Positions 46,206-54,266 are shown, numbered from the stretch's first letter. The stretch: DNA of 64,000 nt from Chryseobacterium arachidis (GCF_900129245.1 NZ_FQUT01000002.1:186001-250000), one strand, 5' to 3'. Made by a program: numbers and translations. The notes: generated by a model from the letters alone, not told the origin.

Positions 46206-46973
46206 ATGTTAATAGAAAGCTTTCAAAACGAAAAGGTAAAATACATCACTAAACTTCTTACAGACAACAGATTCCGCAAAAAATCAGATGTTTTTGTGGT
46301 GGAAGGTCAGCAGGAAAATGAGCGTGCTCAGAAATATCATTTCGAAGCTGTAGAATTTTTTATCTGTGAGAATATTTTTCAGAAAGAATTACCCAAAGGA
46401 AAAGTCCATCTGGTCAATGACAAAGTGTATGAAAAAATTGCCTATCGTGGAAGTTCAGAAGGAATTATCGGAGTTTATAAAACAAAAGAATCAGATTTAG
46501 CTTCTTTTAACCCAAAAGAAAATTCCACGATAATTATTGTAGAAGGCGTTGAAAAACCTGGAAATTTAGGTGCCATTTTACGCAGTTGTGAGGCTTTCGG
46601 AGTTGATGCATTAATTGTTTCCGATGGCAAAACAGACTTCTATAACCCTAATGTCATCAGATCGAGTGTAGGCTGCCTTTTCGGAATGCAGGTTTTTCAG
46701 GCAGAAAACCCGGAAACCTTAGCATTTCTTCAGAAAAATAAATTCAATATCTACACGACAATAATGGATGAAACAGCGGAAGATCTTTACAGAAGAGATT
46801 TTACACAAAAATCTGCAGTATTATTCGGAACGGAACATTCCGGGTTAAGTGAGTTCTGGATCGGTAAAGGAAAAAATACTTTGATTCCCATGGCCGGAAG
46901 CATTGATTCTCTAAATCTGAGCAATGCCGTAGCCATTACCTGCTATGAAACATTGAAACAGAAAAAAGGATAA
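46206..46973 (+). CDS. SpoU/TrmH-family RNA 2'-O-methyltransferase
   Basis: Methylates ribose in rRNA or tRNA with SAM. 255 aa: an N-terminal substrate-binding part (KYITKLLTDNRFRKKSDVFV), then the trefoil-knot SPOUT domain with motifs VEGVEKPGNLGAILRSCEAF, YNPNVIRSSVGCLFG and IPMAGSIDSLNLSNAVAITC. Exact target site not told by sequence. Convergent with the lipoprotein gene at 47.1 kb. Confidence 0.92.
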   Translation: MLIESFQNEKVKYITKLLTDNRFRKKSDVFVVEGQQENERAQKYHFEAVEFFICENIFQKELPKGKVHLVNDKVYEKIAYRGSSEGIIGVYKTKESDLASFNPKENSTIIIVEGVEKPGNLGAILRSCEAFGVDALIVSDGKTDFYNPNVIRSSVGCLFGMQVFQAENPETLAFLQKNKFNIYTTIMDETAEDLYRRDFTQKSAVLFGTEHSGLSEFWIGKGKNTLIPMAGSIDSLNLSNAVAITCYETLKQKKG

Positions 46974-47036
46974 TTTGGATGATCGTTATTACTCATCGCC
47001 CATTATTTATTACTCATAAAACAAAGCGCATAAAAA

Positions 47037-47065
47037 AACCGTTCCACTGGGTGAAACGGTTCTTT
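47037..47065. terminator. Bidirectional terminator (methyltransferase / lipoprotein)
   Basis: AACCGTT(CCA) and (TGA)AACGGTT arms with A-run and TCTTTTATTTTT either side. Serves both convergent genes. Confidence 0.8.
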
Positions 47066-47082
47066 TATTTTTAAAGCTAAAA

Positions 47083-47334
47083 TTATTTCTTAGCTTCTTC
47101 TTTAACTTCAGTTTTAGCAGCATCAGCAGCAGCATCAACTTTAGCAGTAGCTGAATCAGCAGCAACTTTTACTGAATCAACAGCAGCAGTAGCAGTAGAA
47201 TCAACAGCAGCAGCAGTAGAATCGATAGCTGTAGTAGCAGAATCAGCAGTAGCTTCAGTTGAAGTAGTTTCTCCTTTTTTACAAGCAACTAGAGAGATTG
47301 CAGCGATAGCAGCTACGAATAATGACTTTTTCAT
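47083..47334 (-). CDS. Small Ala-rich repetitive lipoprotein
   Basis: 83 aa. MKKSLFVAAIAAISLVACKK gives Cys18 as lipidation site. The mature ~65 residues are almost only Ala, Thr, Asp, Ser, Val and Lys, with repeats such as DSTAAAVDSTATAAVDSVKV. The 7-11-residue periodicity is typical of amphipathic helices and recalls Lpp- or LEA-like proteins, but the peptidoglycan-binding C-terminal Lys alone proves nothing. Promoter TACCTTTG at 47406-47413, facing away from the regulator gene. Confidence 0.78.
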   Translation of the reverse strand: MKKSLFVAAIAAISLVACKKGETTSTEATADSATTAIDSTAAAVDSTATAAVDSVKVAADSATAKVDAAADAAKTEVKEEAKK

Positions 47335-47405
47335 AATAAATTAAATTTAATTTTGTTAATATTGTTTTATAAAATCTTTTTCTCTGTTCGGTTATTTGAA
47401 CAAGA

Positions 47406-47413
47406 CAAAGGTA
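47406..47413 (-). promoter_or_regulatory. Putative -7 element for the Ala-rich lipoprotein
   Basis: Minus strand TACCTTTG matches TAnnTTTG, about 72 bases before the ATG. Confidence 0.5.
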
Positions 47414-47451
47414 TAGCAGATAGAAAATTTGTTTAGGAAAAATAATTGTAA

Positions 47452-47459
47452 TACCTTTG
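47452..47459 (+). promoter_or_regulatory. Putative -7 element for the membrane-regulator gene
   Basis: Plus strand TACCTTTG, overlapping the palindrome at 47456-47476 and 61 bases before the TTG start at 47520. Confidence 0.55.
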
Positions 47460-47476
47460 TAAAATAGTTTTACAAA
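47456..47476. promoter_or_regulatory. Perfect palindrome in the promoter of the membrane-regulator gene
   Basis: TTTGTAAAA and TTTTACAAA are exact complements with a TAG spacer. It overlaps the end of the TACCTTTG element and the predicted transcription start, a placement typical of an operator. The binding protein is unknown. Confidence 0.6.
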
Positions 47477-47519
47477 TAAATACAACTGATAATCAATAAT
47501 TTAATTATTTTAAAATAAA

Positions 47520-48689
47520 TTGACGGATTTAGATCTATTACACTTTGAGCAGCTAAAAAAGGATGTACAGGCTCAATATTTGAAAGAACACACCCCTTCT
47601 TACGATGATATTTCAAAGTGGAAGGGTATTGATATTATATATTTTCAGGAAGATCTCAGAAAAAAGGCCAAAGGAAACATCAGCGAAAAATCTTTTTACA
47701 CCTATTTTAAAAGTTCGCCGGTTACTAAATTGCCAAGAATCGATATGCTCAATTTACTGAGTATTTATGCGGGATACGATTCATGGTATGATTTTAAAAA
47801 ACAGCATCTTTTTGCAGGCGAATTATTACAGGACAATGAAGATTTGGCAGATGATACACTTCAGGAATTAGAAAAAACAGTTTCAGCATCCCTGGAACTA
47901 CCTAAAACTGAGAAATTACCTAAAATCCCAGAATACCAACCTATCGAAAACAATGATTTACAAAAATCAAATACTGAAAATCAATTAATTAAACAAAATT
48001 CTGAAATTTCAGAAATCAGAAATTCTGAAGCCGAAAATCCAAAGAAAAATTTCTTTAAAAAGAATATTTGGGTCATCGTAACTTCAGTTTTGGTAGTTCT
48101 TACCGGTCTGCTTGGTTTTAAAGATGTTATTTTCCAGAAAACGTATGTGTACTGCTTTACGGATGCAGACAGAAACCTGAGTATTCAGCGCGAAATTGAA
48201 ATAAAAGTAATCAAAGAAAATGAGTCTCCTATTTTATACAGAATAAAACCGGGAGAATGTTTCAGGTATGCGACCAAGGATAAGACACTTAAAATGCAGA
48301 TCAGCTCCACTACTTATGAAAATTTGGAAGTGAACAGGAATCTGGAAAATGCTCCGGAAGAAGAAACCATCGAACTGAAGCCTGATGATTATAAAATGGC
48401 GCTTTATTATTTCTCCATCAAAGATATCAACGGAGAAAACTCTGAACAGCTTATCAAGCAGAAAAGAAAGCAATTGGAAAATATTATCAGCAATACAGCG
48501 GTCATTACACAGGTATACGACAGTGATATTTACGGTCTTGAAAGCCTGGATAAGGAAGACTACATCACATTGGTCACCACTCCGACCACCTCTCTGAAAA
48601 ATCTGAACGTTATCGAAATGAAAAAAGATAATAAGGGAAAAATCGTATCTATTAAATTTAAAATCTCAACGCATGAAAACAATAAATAA
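47520..48689 (+). CDS. Membrane-anchored regulator-like protein, function unknown
   Basis: 389 aa, TTG start; the first ATG is 75 codons in, after conserved-looking sequence. Three parts: a cytoplasmic N-terminal domain of ~100 residues (DDISKWKGIDIIYFQEDLRK, GNISEKSFYTYFKSSP, LLSIYAGYDSWYDFKKQHLF) reminiscent of the small helical domain with a GYxSWxDF motif in Bacteroidota signalling proteins; a linker; one transmembrane helix (about 181-203, IWVIVTSVLVVLTGLLGF); and a C-terminal periplasmic part of ~185. No kinase or enzyme motif. Overlaps the next lipoprotein gene by 17 bases. Confidence 0.75.
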   Translation: MTDLDLLHFEQLKKDVQAQYLKEHTPSYDDISKWKGIDIIYFQEDLRKKAKGNISEKSFYTYFKSSPVTKLPRIDMLNLLSIYAGYDSWYDFKKQHLFAGELLQDNEDLADDTLQELEKTVSASLELPKTEKLPKIPEYQPIENNDLQKSNTENQLIKQNSEISEIRNSEAENPKKNFFKKNIWVIVTSVLVVLTGLLGFKDVIFQKTYVYCFTDADRNLSIQREIEIKVIKENESPILYRIKPGECFRYATKDKTLKMQISSTTYENLEVNRNLENAPEEETIELKPDDYKMALYYFSIKDINGENSEQLIKQKRKQLENIISNTAVITQVYDSDIYGLESLDKEDYITLVTTPTTSLKNLNVIEMKKDNKGKIVSIKFKISTHENNK

Positions 48690-49254
48690 CATTTTGTTTT
48701 TAATCATACTATCAGGAATCATTGTAACGGCCTGTACAAAAAAAGATAACACCAACAACATTAGTGACTTAGAAAAACTGAGAAATACAGATAATATAAG
48801 TGTACAAATGGACAGTGCACAGGCGATCAACTCCATCACCATGCAAAAAGTTCAGGACGTGCTTGATCTTTCCACACTTTATCTTTCCGGAAAAAGAAAT
48901 ACGGAGATCGATAAAGCTATTTACACCAAAATTGAAAAATATTTTCAAAAATCGGACTCCACAACATTCAATGATCTTTTTAAAGAACTTGAAAGCCTGA
49001 ATGTAAAGAAAGTCCGCGTGAGCAACATCAATGTTTTTCAGAAAATAAAAGAGAAAGACACGTTGAATTTTGCTAAGTTCAATGTAGAATATATAGGCGA
49101 TAAAGACAAATCTGTAGGTAGTTTTGAACGCAACGCACAATACACACTTGTATCAAAGCCCGACCAGAAAAATAAAGAGTTTAAGTTCTATTTTATTAAA
49201 TTCTATTCAGATTCACCGGAAAAAGACAGCACATCAGTCGGCGTGACCAAATAG
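48673..49254 (+). CDS. Lipoprotein partner of the membrane-regulator-like protein
   Basis: 193 aa: a signal segment MKTINNILFLIILSGIIVTAC (21st residue Cys, with TAC lipobox), then a helical and beta mixed domain (QKVQDVLDLSTLYLSGKRNT, EKYFQKSDSTTFNDLFKELE). It overlaps the regulator by 17 bases, so the two are likely co-translated and may act together across the inner membrane. The 3' end overlaps the oppositely oriented 5-FTHF cyclo-ligase gene by 52 bases. Stop codon TAG. Confidence 0.75.
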   Translation: MKTINNILFLIILSGIIVTACTKKDNTNNISDLEKLRNTDNISVQMDSAQAINSITMQKVQDVLDLSTLYLSGKRNTEIDKAIYTKIEKYFQKSDSTTFNDLFKELESLNVKKVRVSNINVFQKIKEKDTLNFAKFNVEYIGDKDKSVGSFERNAQYTLVSKPDQKNKEFKFYFIKFYSDSPEKDSTSVGVTK

Positions 49255-49778
49255 TCCAGCGGAATATCATTTTCCCAGACATCATCGATATTTTCATCGG
49301 GGTTAAAGTAATTGACTCCGATTTTTTTTACTTTTTTGGATATACTTTCAAAGAAGCTGTCATAAAAACCCTTTCCGTAACCTATTCTATTACCTTTATC
49401 ATCACAATATAAAAGTGGAGTTATAATGTAATCGAAAAAAGTCTCTCCCGAATCTTCATTAGAAATTGGTTCCGGAATACCCCAACTGCTGGTTTCGAAA
49501 ATGGTATCTGCGAAAATTTCAATATTGATTAATTGATCTGCTACGATTTTCGGGACAAAAACCCGAATATTATGCTTCAAGAAATAATGAATAAAAATCT
49601 GGGTATTGATTTCTTTTCTTGCCAAAATAGGAATAAAAATATGAACTTTTTCCGCTTCTTTTGGTTTGAAATAATAGATGAAATTTTCAAAAATCTTTTC
49701 AGATAACGAAAAAGCCTCATCAATCGACAAGGCTTTTCTTTTTTGCATATATTTTTTTCTAAGTTCAGCTTTTAACAT
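49203..49778 (-). CDS. 5-formyltetrahydrofolate cyclo-ligase
   Basis: ATP-dependent conversion of 5-formyl-THF to 5,10-methenyl-THF in folate metabolism. 191 aa: MLKAELRKKYMQKRKALSID, VHIFIPILARKEINTQIFI, GIPEPISNEDSGETFFDYII and the signature NRIGYGKGFYDSFF. Overlaps the convergent lipoprotein gene by 52 bases at its 3' end. The gene downstream of trhO, 15 bases after its stop, so probably co-transcribed. Confidence 0.92.
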   Translation of the reverse strand: MLKAELRKKYMQKRKALSIDEAFSLSEKIFENFIYYFKPKEAEKVHIFIPILARKEINTQIFIHYFLKHNIRVFVPKIVADQLINIEIFADTIFETSSWGIPEPISNEDSGETFFDYIITPLLYCDDKGNRIGYGKGFYDSFFESISKKVKKIGVNYFNPDENIDDVWENDIPLDYLVTPTDVLSFSGESE

Positions 49779-49793
49779 CTTAATGATATGTTT

Positions 49794-51161
49794 TTACGCT
49801 TCCAGAATTTTGTATAATTTGTCAGACAAACGAACTCTGAATGGTAATTCAAAAGTAATTTGATCTCCTACTTTCGCCGTATTGCTGAAATCTCCGTTCA
49901 CGAAAATCTGAGTAATTGTTACCTCCTGATCTCCTGTTGTCGGCCCCGAAATCAAAACTTTGTCTCCAACAGAAAGTTCATTATTTTCAATTAAAAACTG
50001 TGCAATTTTTGACTTTGAATAATAATGCTCAGCTTTTCCGATCAAAGTTTTCTTAATTTTTATTTTCTGACGAATGTCTTTTGTTTCTGCCTGTGTTGCT
50101 TTTGCCAACGTTTGAGTTGATAAATCTCCTGAATTTTTAAATTTCAAAGCTTCGGATTTTCCTTTTCTGAACACTTTATTTCCAACCTGTAAACCTTTTC
50201 TTTTTGCAACCTGCTCTTCCCAAGGCAAATGGATAGTTTCCAGACATTCCGTAGAACATGTATTTTCCATTGCTGCCTTACATTCATCACATTGAATGAA
50301 AAGTAAATGACAGGCATCGTTGGCACAATTGGTATGGTTATCACACGGTTTTCCACACTGGTGACATTGAGAAATAATGTCATCTGTAATTCTTTCCCCT
50401 AAACGATGATCGAATACGAAATTTTTACCGATGAACTTACTTTCAATTCCTTCTTCTTTAATCTGACGCGTATACTCTATAATTCCGCCTTCTAACTGGA
50501 AAACATTTTTAAAACCTTGATGTTTGAAGTAAGCACTTGCCTTTTCGCAACGAATTCCACCTGTACAATACATCAACAAGTTTTTATCTTCTTTAAAATC
50601 CTGTAATTGTTCGTTAATAATCGGTAAACTTTCTCTGAAATTTTCAACATCCGGAGTAATGGCACCTTCAAAGTGACCGACTTCACTTTCGTAATGATTT
50701 CTGAAATCCACAACAATCGTATTCGGATCAGCAAGCATATCATTAAACTCCTGAGCTTTCAGGTGAATTCCTTTGTTGGTAACATCAAAAGTTTCGTCAT
50801 TCAAACCGTCTGCAACGATTTTGTGTCTTACTTTTATTGTTAATTTTAAAAAAGAGTGATTATCCTGCTCAACTGCGACATTTAATCGAATACCTTTCAT
50901 GAAGTCATAAACTTCCAGCGTATCACGAAATGCTTCAAAATTGTCTGCCGGAACACTCATCTGAGCATTAATTCCTTCGTGTGCTACATAAATACGGCCT
51001 AATGCATCCAGAGCATTCCAGGCTATAAATAATTCGTCGCGAAATTTTTTGGGATCTTCAATTTTGGCATACGCATAGAAAGACAATGTAAGGCGTTCCT
51101 TACCGGCTTCATCAATAAGTTGAGCTCTTTCTTCTGCGCTTAAGGTGTTGTACAGTTGCAT
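49794..51161 (-). CDS. trhO: tRNA uridine(34) hydroxylase (TrhO) with a C-terminal extension
   Basis: Oxygen-dependent 5-hydroxylation of U34 in tRNA (YceA family). 455 aa: an acylphosphatase-like N-terminal part (YVAHEGINAQMSVP), the rhodanese domain (about 125-230) with active Cys199 in LMYCTGGIRCEKA, then a Cys-rich zinc-type region at about 266-306 (CHQCGKPCDNHTNCANDAC). E. coli TrhO is about 350 aa. The extra ~85 residues at the end (370-453, IGKAEHYYSKSKIAQFL ... LSVGDKVLISGPTTGDQE ... FRVRLSDKLYKIL) resemble the C-terminal beta domain of U32 peptidase-like proteins such as TrhP. That resemblance is by eye. Confidence 0.88.
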   Translation of the reverse strand: MQLYNTLSAEERAQLIDEAGKERLTLSFYAYAKIEDPKKFRDELFIAWNALDALGRIYVAHEGINAQMSVPADNFEAFRDTLEVYDFMKGIRLNVAVEQDNHSFLKLTIKVRHKIVADGLNDETFDVTNKGIHLKAQEFNDMLADPNTIVVDFRNHYESEVGHFEGAITPDVENFRESLPIINEQLQDFKEDKNLLMYCTGGIRCEKASAYFKHQGFKNVFQLEGGIIEYTRQIKEEGIESKFIGKNFVFDHRLGERITDDIISQCHQCGKPCDNHTNCANDACHLLFIQCDECKAAMENTCSTECLETIHLPWEEQVAKRKGLQVGNKVFRKGKSEALKFKNSGDLSTQTLAKATQAETKDIRQKIKIKKTLIGKAEHYYSKSKIAQFLIENNELSVGDKVLISGPTTGDQEVTITQIFVNGDFSNTAKVGDQITFELPFRVRLSDKLYKILEA

Positions 51162-51251
51162 GCTATAAACGTTATAAGTGAGAAAAATTTTTGCAAAGGT
51201 AAGAATTTTTAAATTAAATCGTCCTTGATTAACCTTAAAGCAATTTTCACA

Positions 51252-51283
51252 ATCCTTGTCAAGGTTTAAACCTTGACAAGGAT
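51252..51283. repeat. 32-bp perfect palindrome
   Basis: ATCCTTGTCAAGGTTT is followed directly by its exact complement AAACCTTGACAAGGAT. Could be a binding site, a terminator of trhO, or a copy of an interspersed repeat. Confidence 0.85.
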
Positions 51284-51353
51284 AACTAATAAGATTTTGC
51301 TTTTTATTTGAATATGTTGATTATAACAGCAATTCGCACTTTCGCTACTCTTT

Positions 51354-51398
51354 TTTTATAGTTTCGGCGGCGGCTTTGCCGCCGCCGAAACTATAAAA
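51354..51398. repeat. GC-rich 21-bp hairpin with 3-base loop
   Basis: Both arms end in TTTTATAG...CTATAAAA and have a (GGC)n core (CGGCGGCGGC / GCCGCCGCCG) around a TTT loop, perfect over 21 pairs. Strikingly GC-rich in an AT-rich genome. A second small hairpin (CGCTAAAATATAGCG) follows at 51400-51414. Confidence 0.85.
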
Positions 51399-51782
51399 AC
51401 GCTAAAATATAGCGCTCAATCGTGAGTATGGTCGAATTCATTCAATTAATTTTTGAAAATAGCCGGACGGATTGTCTTATCATAGGAATCTAAACACGAA
51501 TTTTACACAATATTTTGATTAGGCTTAAACAACCCTACGGGAAGGCAAGCTCTGGTAAAAAAAATCATGTAAAATTGGCGGGAGCAATCAAAAATTTATT
51601 CATAAAATTTAACTTTTGTCACCATCGATTCATCATACATATGCCACTTTGACATTTAATAAAATTTTAAGATCAGTTAATAGTGACAAATAATTACCAC
51701 TTAACACATAAAATAATGTTATTGTAGTTAAATTTTAGTTAAAACTGAAACATTTAATACCAATTGCATACCTATTTAGCAT

Positions 51783-51790
51783 TAAATTTG
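51783..51790 (+). promoter_or_regulatory. Putative -7 element for the Do-type protease gene
   Basis: TAAATTTG matches TAnnTTTG, with a TTG about 16 bases upstream (51764-51766). The leader would be ~45 bases. Confidence 0.5.
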
Positions 51791-51842
51791 TTTACTATAA
51801 AACGAAAAGATAAATAACATAAATAATTAAGAAAGATACACA

Positions 51843-53369
51843 ATGAAGAGTACTTTAAAAAAACTATTACCATTTGCCGTAGTAGGAGTGATCTCAGGAG
51901 CTACTACCGTTGGAGGATTACAATACTTAAATCATGATTCCAACAGCGCAGACCAATCATACTTTACAAAAGCTTCAAACGTTTCTTTCGCAGGAATGAA
52001 TTCTGCGGCAGTAGGAGATGATTTTGTAAAAGCAGCAAAAACGACAGTTCCAGCTGTCGTAACCATTAAAAACTATCAAACCAGAACGACAAGCAGAGCT
52101 TCTGAACAGGATATGTTTGATTTCTTTTTTGGAGATCCGTTCGGAGGACGAGGACAGCAAAGACAGAAACAACAGCAGGTACCGGAGAACATGCCTTCAG
52201 GAATGGGATCGGGTGTCATTATTTCGCCGGATGGTTATATTATTTCCAATAATCACGTTGTGGCCGGAGCTAATAAGCTTGAAGTTGTTTTAAGCAATAA
52301 AAAATCATATATCGCTACTTTAGTCGGAACTGACCCTAATACAGACATTTCATTACTTAAGATAGAAGAAAAAGGATTACCATTTTTAAATTTTGCCAAT
52401 TCTGACAATATTGAAGTTGGACAATGGGTTCTTGCCGTAGGAAATCCATTGGGATTGAATTCTACAGTAACCGCAGGGATCGTTTCTGCAAAAGGCAGAG
52501 GTATCGGAATTTTAAGTTCACAAGGAAAAGCTGCCAACCCAATTGAAAGCTTTATTCAGACCGATGCAGCAATTAACCCTGGAAACTCCGGAGGTGCATT
52601 GGTAAATACAAATGGAGATTTGATCGGTATAAACTCTGCCATCCAATCTACTACAGGATATTACCAAGGTTATGGATTTGCCGTTCCTGCCAACTTAGCG
52701 AGAAAAATTGTTGAGGATATCAAGAAGTTCGGTATTGTGCAAAGAGGATTCTTAGGAGTAACATCTTTAGATCTTTCCGATGACCAAATGGTTGCAGCTT
52801 ATAACAAACAGAAAAAGACAAATTATAAAGCAGGTTCAGGAATTTTGGTAACAGGATTCGGAGAAAGCAGCGGTGCTGAAGATGCAGGCTTGAAAACAGG
52901 TGATATCATTACTAGCATCGACGGAACACCAATCACTGATTTTGCAGATCTATCAATGTCTGTAGGAAGCAAGAGACCTGGGGATAAAGTAGTGGTAACG
53001 TATCAGAGAAATGGTAAAGAAGCGACAACCACTGTAACGCTGAAAGACCAAAAAGGAGGAACTTCCACAAGAACAAAGGCTGACTTAACAGTAACAGAAA
53101 AAATTGGGGCAGAATTCAAGCCATTGGATGAAAGATTTAAGACTGATTACGGATTGAACAGCGGCGTAATTGCCAACAATGTGACAGAAGGAAGCGAAAT
53201 TGCCAAAATCGGAATCGTAGATAATTATATCGTGATAGAGATCAATGGTAAGCCCGTAAATTCACAGAAAGATGTTGAGAAAATTCTTGACAAATATTCA
53301 GGAAATGTCTCCGTGAAATTTGTAGATGCTTACGGACAGATCTATACAAGAGGTTTCAAAATGCCTTAA
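51843..53369 (+). CDS. Do/DegP-type periplasmic serine protease
   Basis: Envelope quality-control protease and chaperone. 508 aa with an N-terminal signal/anchor (residues 6-26), then a trypsin-like domain with the catalytic triad His138 (SNNHVVAG), Asp168 (TDPNTDISLL) and Ser249 (AAINPGNSGGALV), and two PDZ domains (about 300-390 and 410-500; LGVTSLDLSDDQ, GSGILVTGFGESSGAEDAGL). Gly/Gln-rich loop LA at ~100-118. Free-standing with its own promoter and terminator. Confidence 0.96.
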   Translation: MKSTLKKLLPFAVVGVISGATTVGGLQYLNHDSNSADQSYFTKASNVSFAGMNSAAVGDDFVKAAKTTVPAVVTIKNYQTRTTSRASEQDMFDFFFGDPFGGRGQQRQKQQQVPENMPSGMGSGVIISPDGYIISNNHVVAGANKLEVVLSNKKSYIATLVGTDPNTDISLLKIEEKGLPFLNFANSDNIEVGQWVLAVGNPLGLNSTVTAGIVSAKGRGIGILSSQGKAANPIESFIQTDAAINPGNSGGALVNTNGDLIGINSAIQSTTGYYQGYGFAVPANLARKIVEDIKKFGIVQRGFLGVTSLDLSDDQMVAAYNKQKKTNYKAGSGILVTGFGESSGAEDAGLKTGDIITSIDGTPITDFADLSMSVGSKRPGDKVVVTYQRNGKEATTTVTLKDQKGGTSTRTKADLTVTEKIGAEFKPLDERFKTDYGLNSGVIANNVTEGSEIAKIGIVDNYIVIEINGKPVNSQKDVEKILDKYSGNVSVKFVDAYGQIYTRGFKMP

Positions 53370-53400
53370 CAGAAGAACTAAACTTCACATTCATATCAAC

Positions 53401-53430
53401 AAAAAACGCTGCAAATTGCAGCGTTTTTTA
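53401..53430. terminator. Bidirectional terminator between protease and membrane protein genes
   Basis: AAAAAACGCTGC and GCAGCGTTTTTT arms with AAATT loop. Confidence 0.9.
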
Positions 53431-53433
53431 TAT

Positions 53434-53886
53434 TTATGATTTATTCATTTTTTCAGCGATTCTTCTTTTCTTTTTCCGTTCATAAATGACTTCTACAATT
53501 TTACCTCCGATCCACGAGAAAGGGAAAAACGTAAGGAAAATAGAGATTTTATAAAACGTAGGATGATATGGGAAAACAATAACATCCAGCATCGCTATAA
53601 AAAGCATAATGAAACCGATAAGAATAGCATACGCTACTTTAGCATACTTTACAATGATTGCTGTTGCAACCCCTCCGATTGTAGTTCCTAATCCGGAAAC
53701 AAACAAAAGAAAGCCGAAGAAAGCATCATTATTCTGCATGCTCTGAAGAAATCTTTGCCAATGCTCGAACGGAGCAAAAGCTTCGAAAGTAACCCATTGC
53801 GGAAACACCCTTATACCAAGAGTAATGATAAGTCCGGCAATTCCAAGACCTACAATAACCGCAATTGTATTTCTTATAAAATTCAT
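53434..53886 (-). CDS. Hypothetical four-helix membrane protein
   Basis: 150 aa with about four hydrophobic helices: (5-25) VIVGLGIAGLIITLGIRV, (56-80) FFGFLLFVSGLGTTIGGVAT, (84-105) VAYAILIGFIMLFIAMLDVI and (113-130). Short basic tail (ERKKKRRIAEKMNKS). The start overlaps the stop of ridA by one base, so it is translated with it. Family not recognised. Confidence 0.75.
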   Translation of the reverse strand: MNFIRNTIAVIVGLGIAGLIITLGIRVFPQWVTFEAFAPFEHWQRFLQSMQNNDAFFGFLLFVSGLGTTIGGVATAIIVKYAKVAYAILIGFIMLFIAMLDVIVFPYHPTFYKISIFLTFFPFSWIGGKIVEVIYERKKKRRIAEKMNKS

Positions 53887-54266
53887 TAATCCTGATGTGC
53901 GATCATAGAAATTTCGATATCAACATTTTTTGGCAGGCAAGAAACCTGTACTGTTTCACGAGCCGGATAGCTTTCTGCATCTAAATACGAAGCATAAATA
54001 TCATTCATTACTGCAAAATCATCCATATTTTTAAGGAATATCGTTGCTTTTACAACATTTTTAAATGTCATTCCTGCTTCTGTAAGAATAGCCTCAAGGT
54101 TTTTCATTACCTGATGCGTTTCCTTTTCAATTCCTTCCACCAATTTACCGGTTGCAGGATCTACAGGGATCTGTCCTGAAATATACAGAACACCGTTTGC
54201 CATGTTTGCTTGTGAATAAGGCCCGATCGCTGCAGGAGCATTTACCGTGTTGATTACTTTTTTCAT
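53886..54266 (-). CDS. ridA: RidA family reactive-intermediate deaminase
   Basis: Hydrolyses toxic enamine/imine intermediates such as 2-aminoacrylate. 126 aa: INTVNAPAAIGPYSQANMAN, LYISGQIPVDPATGKLVEGI and the active-site region YPARETVQVSCLPKNVDIEI with the catalytic Arg. The usual length is about 125. Between lptD and the small membrane protein, head of a two-gene unit. Confidence 0.94.
   Translation of the reverse strand: MKKVINTVNAPAAIGPYSQANMANGVLYISGQIPVDPATGKLVEGIEKETHQVMKNLEAILTEAGMTFKNVVKATIFLKNMDDFAVMNDIYASYLDAESYPARETVQVSCLPKNVDIEISMIAHQD

Larger units (their letters stand above)
51162..51842. other. 680-base intergenic region with palindromes and unexplained sequence
   Basis: No convincing ORF. 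The region holds a 32-bp perfect palindrome (51252-51283), a GC-rich 21-bp hairpin (51354-51398), and about 200 bases of mixed sequence (51400-51600) with several short inverted repeats. The last 200 bases hold the htrA promoter region (TAAATTTG at 51783-51790). The mixed stretch looks like a non-coding interspersed element of the genus; this is inference. Confidence 0.6.
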
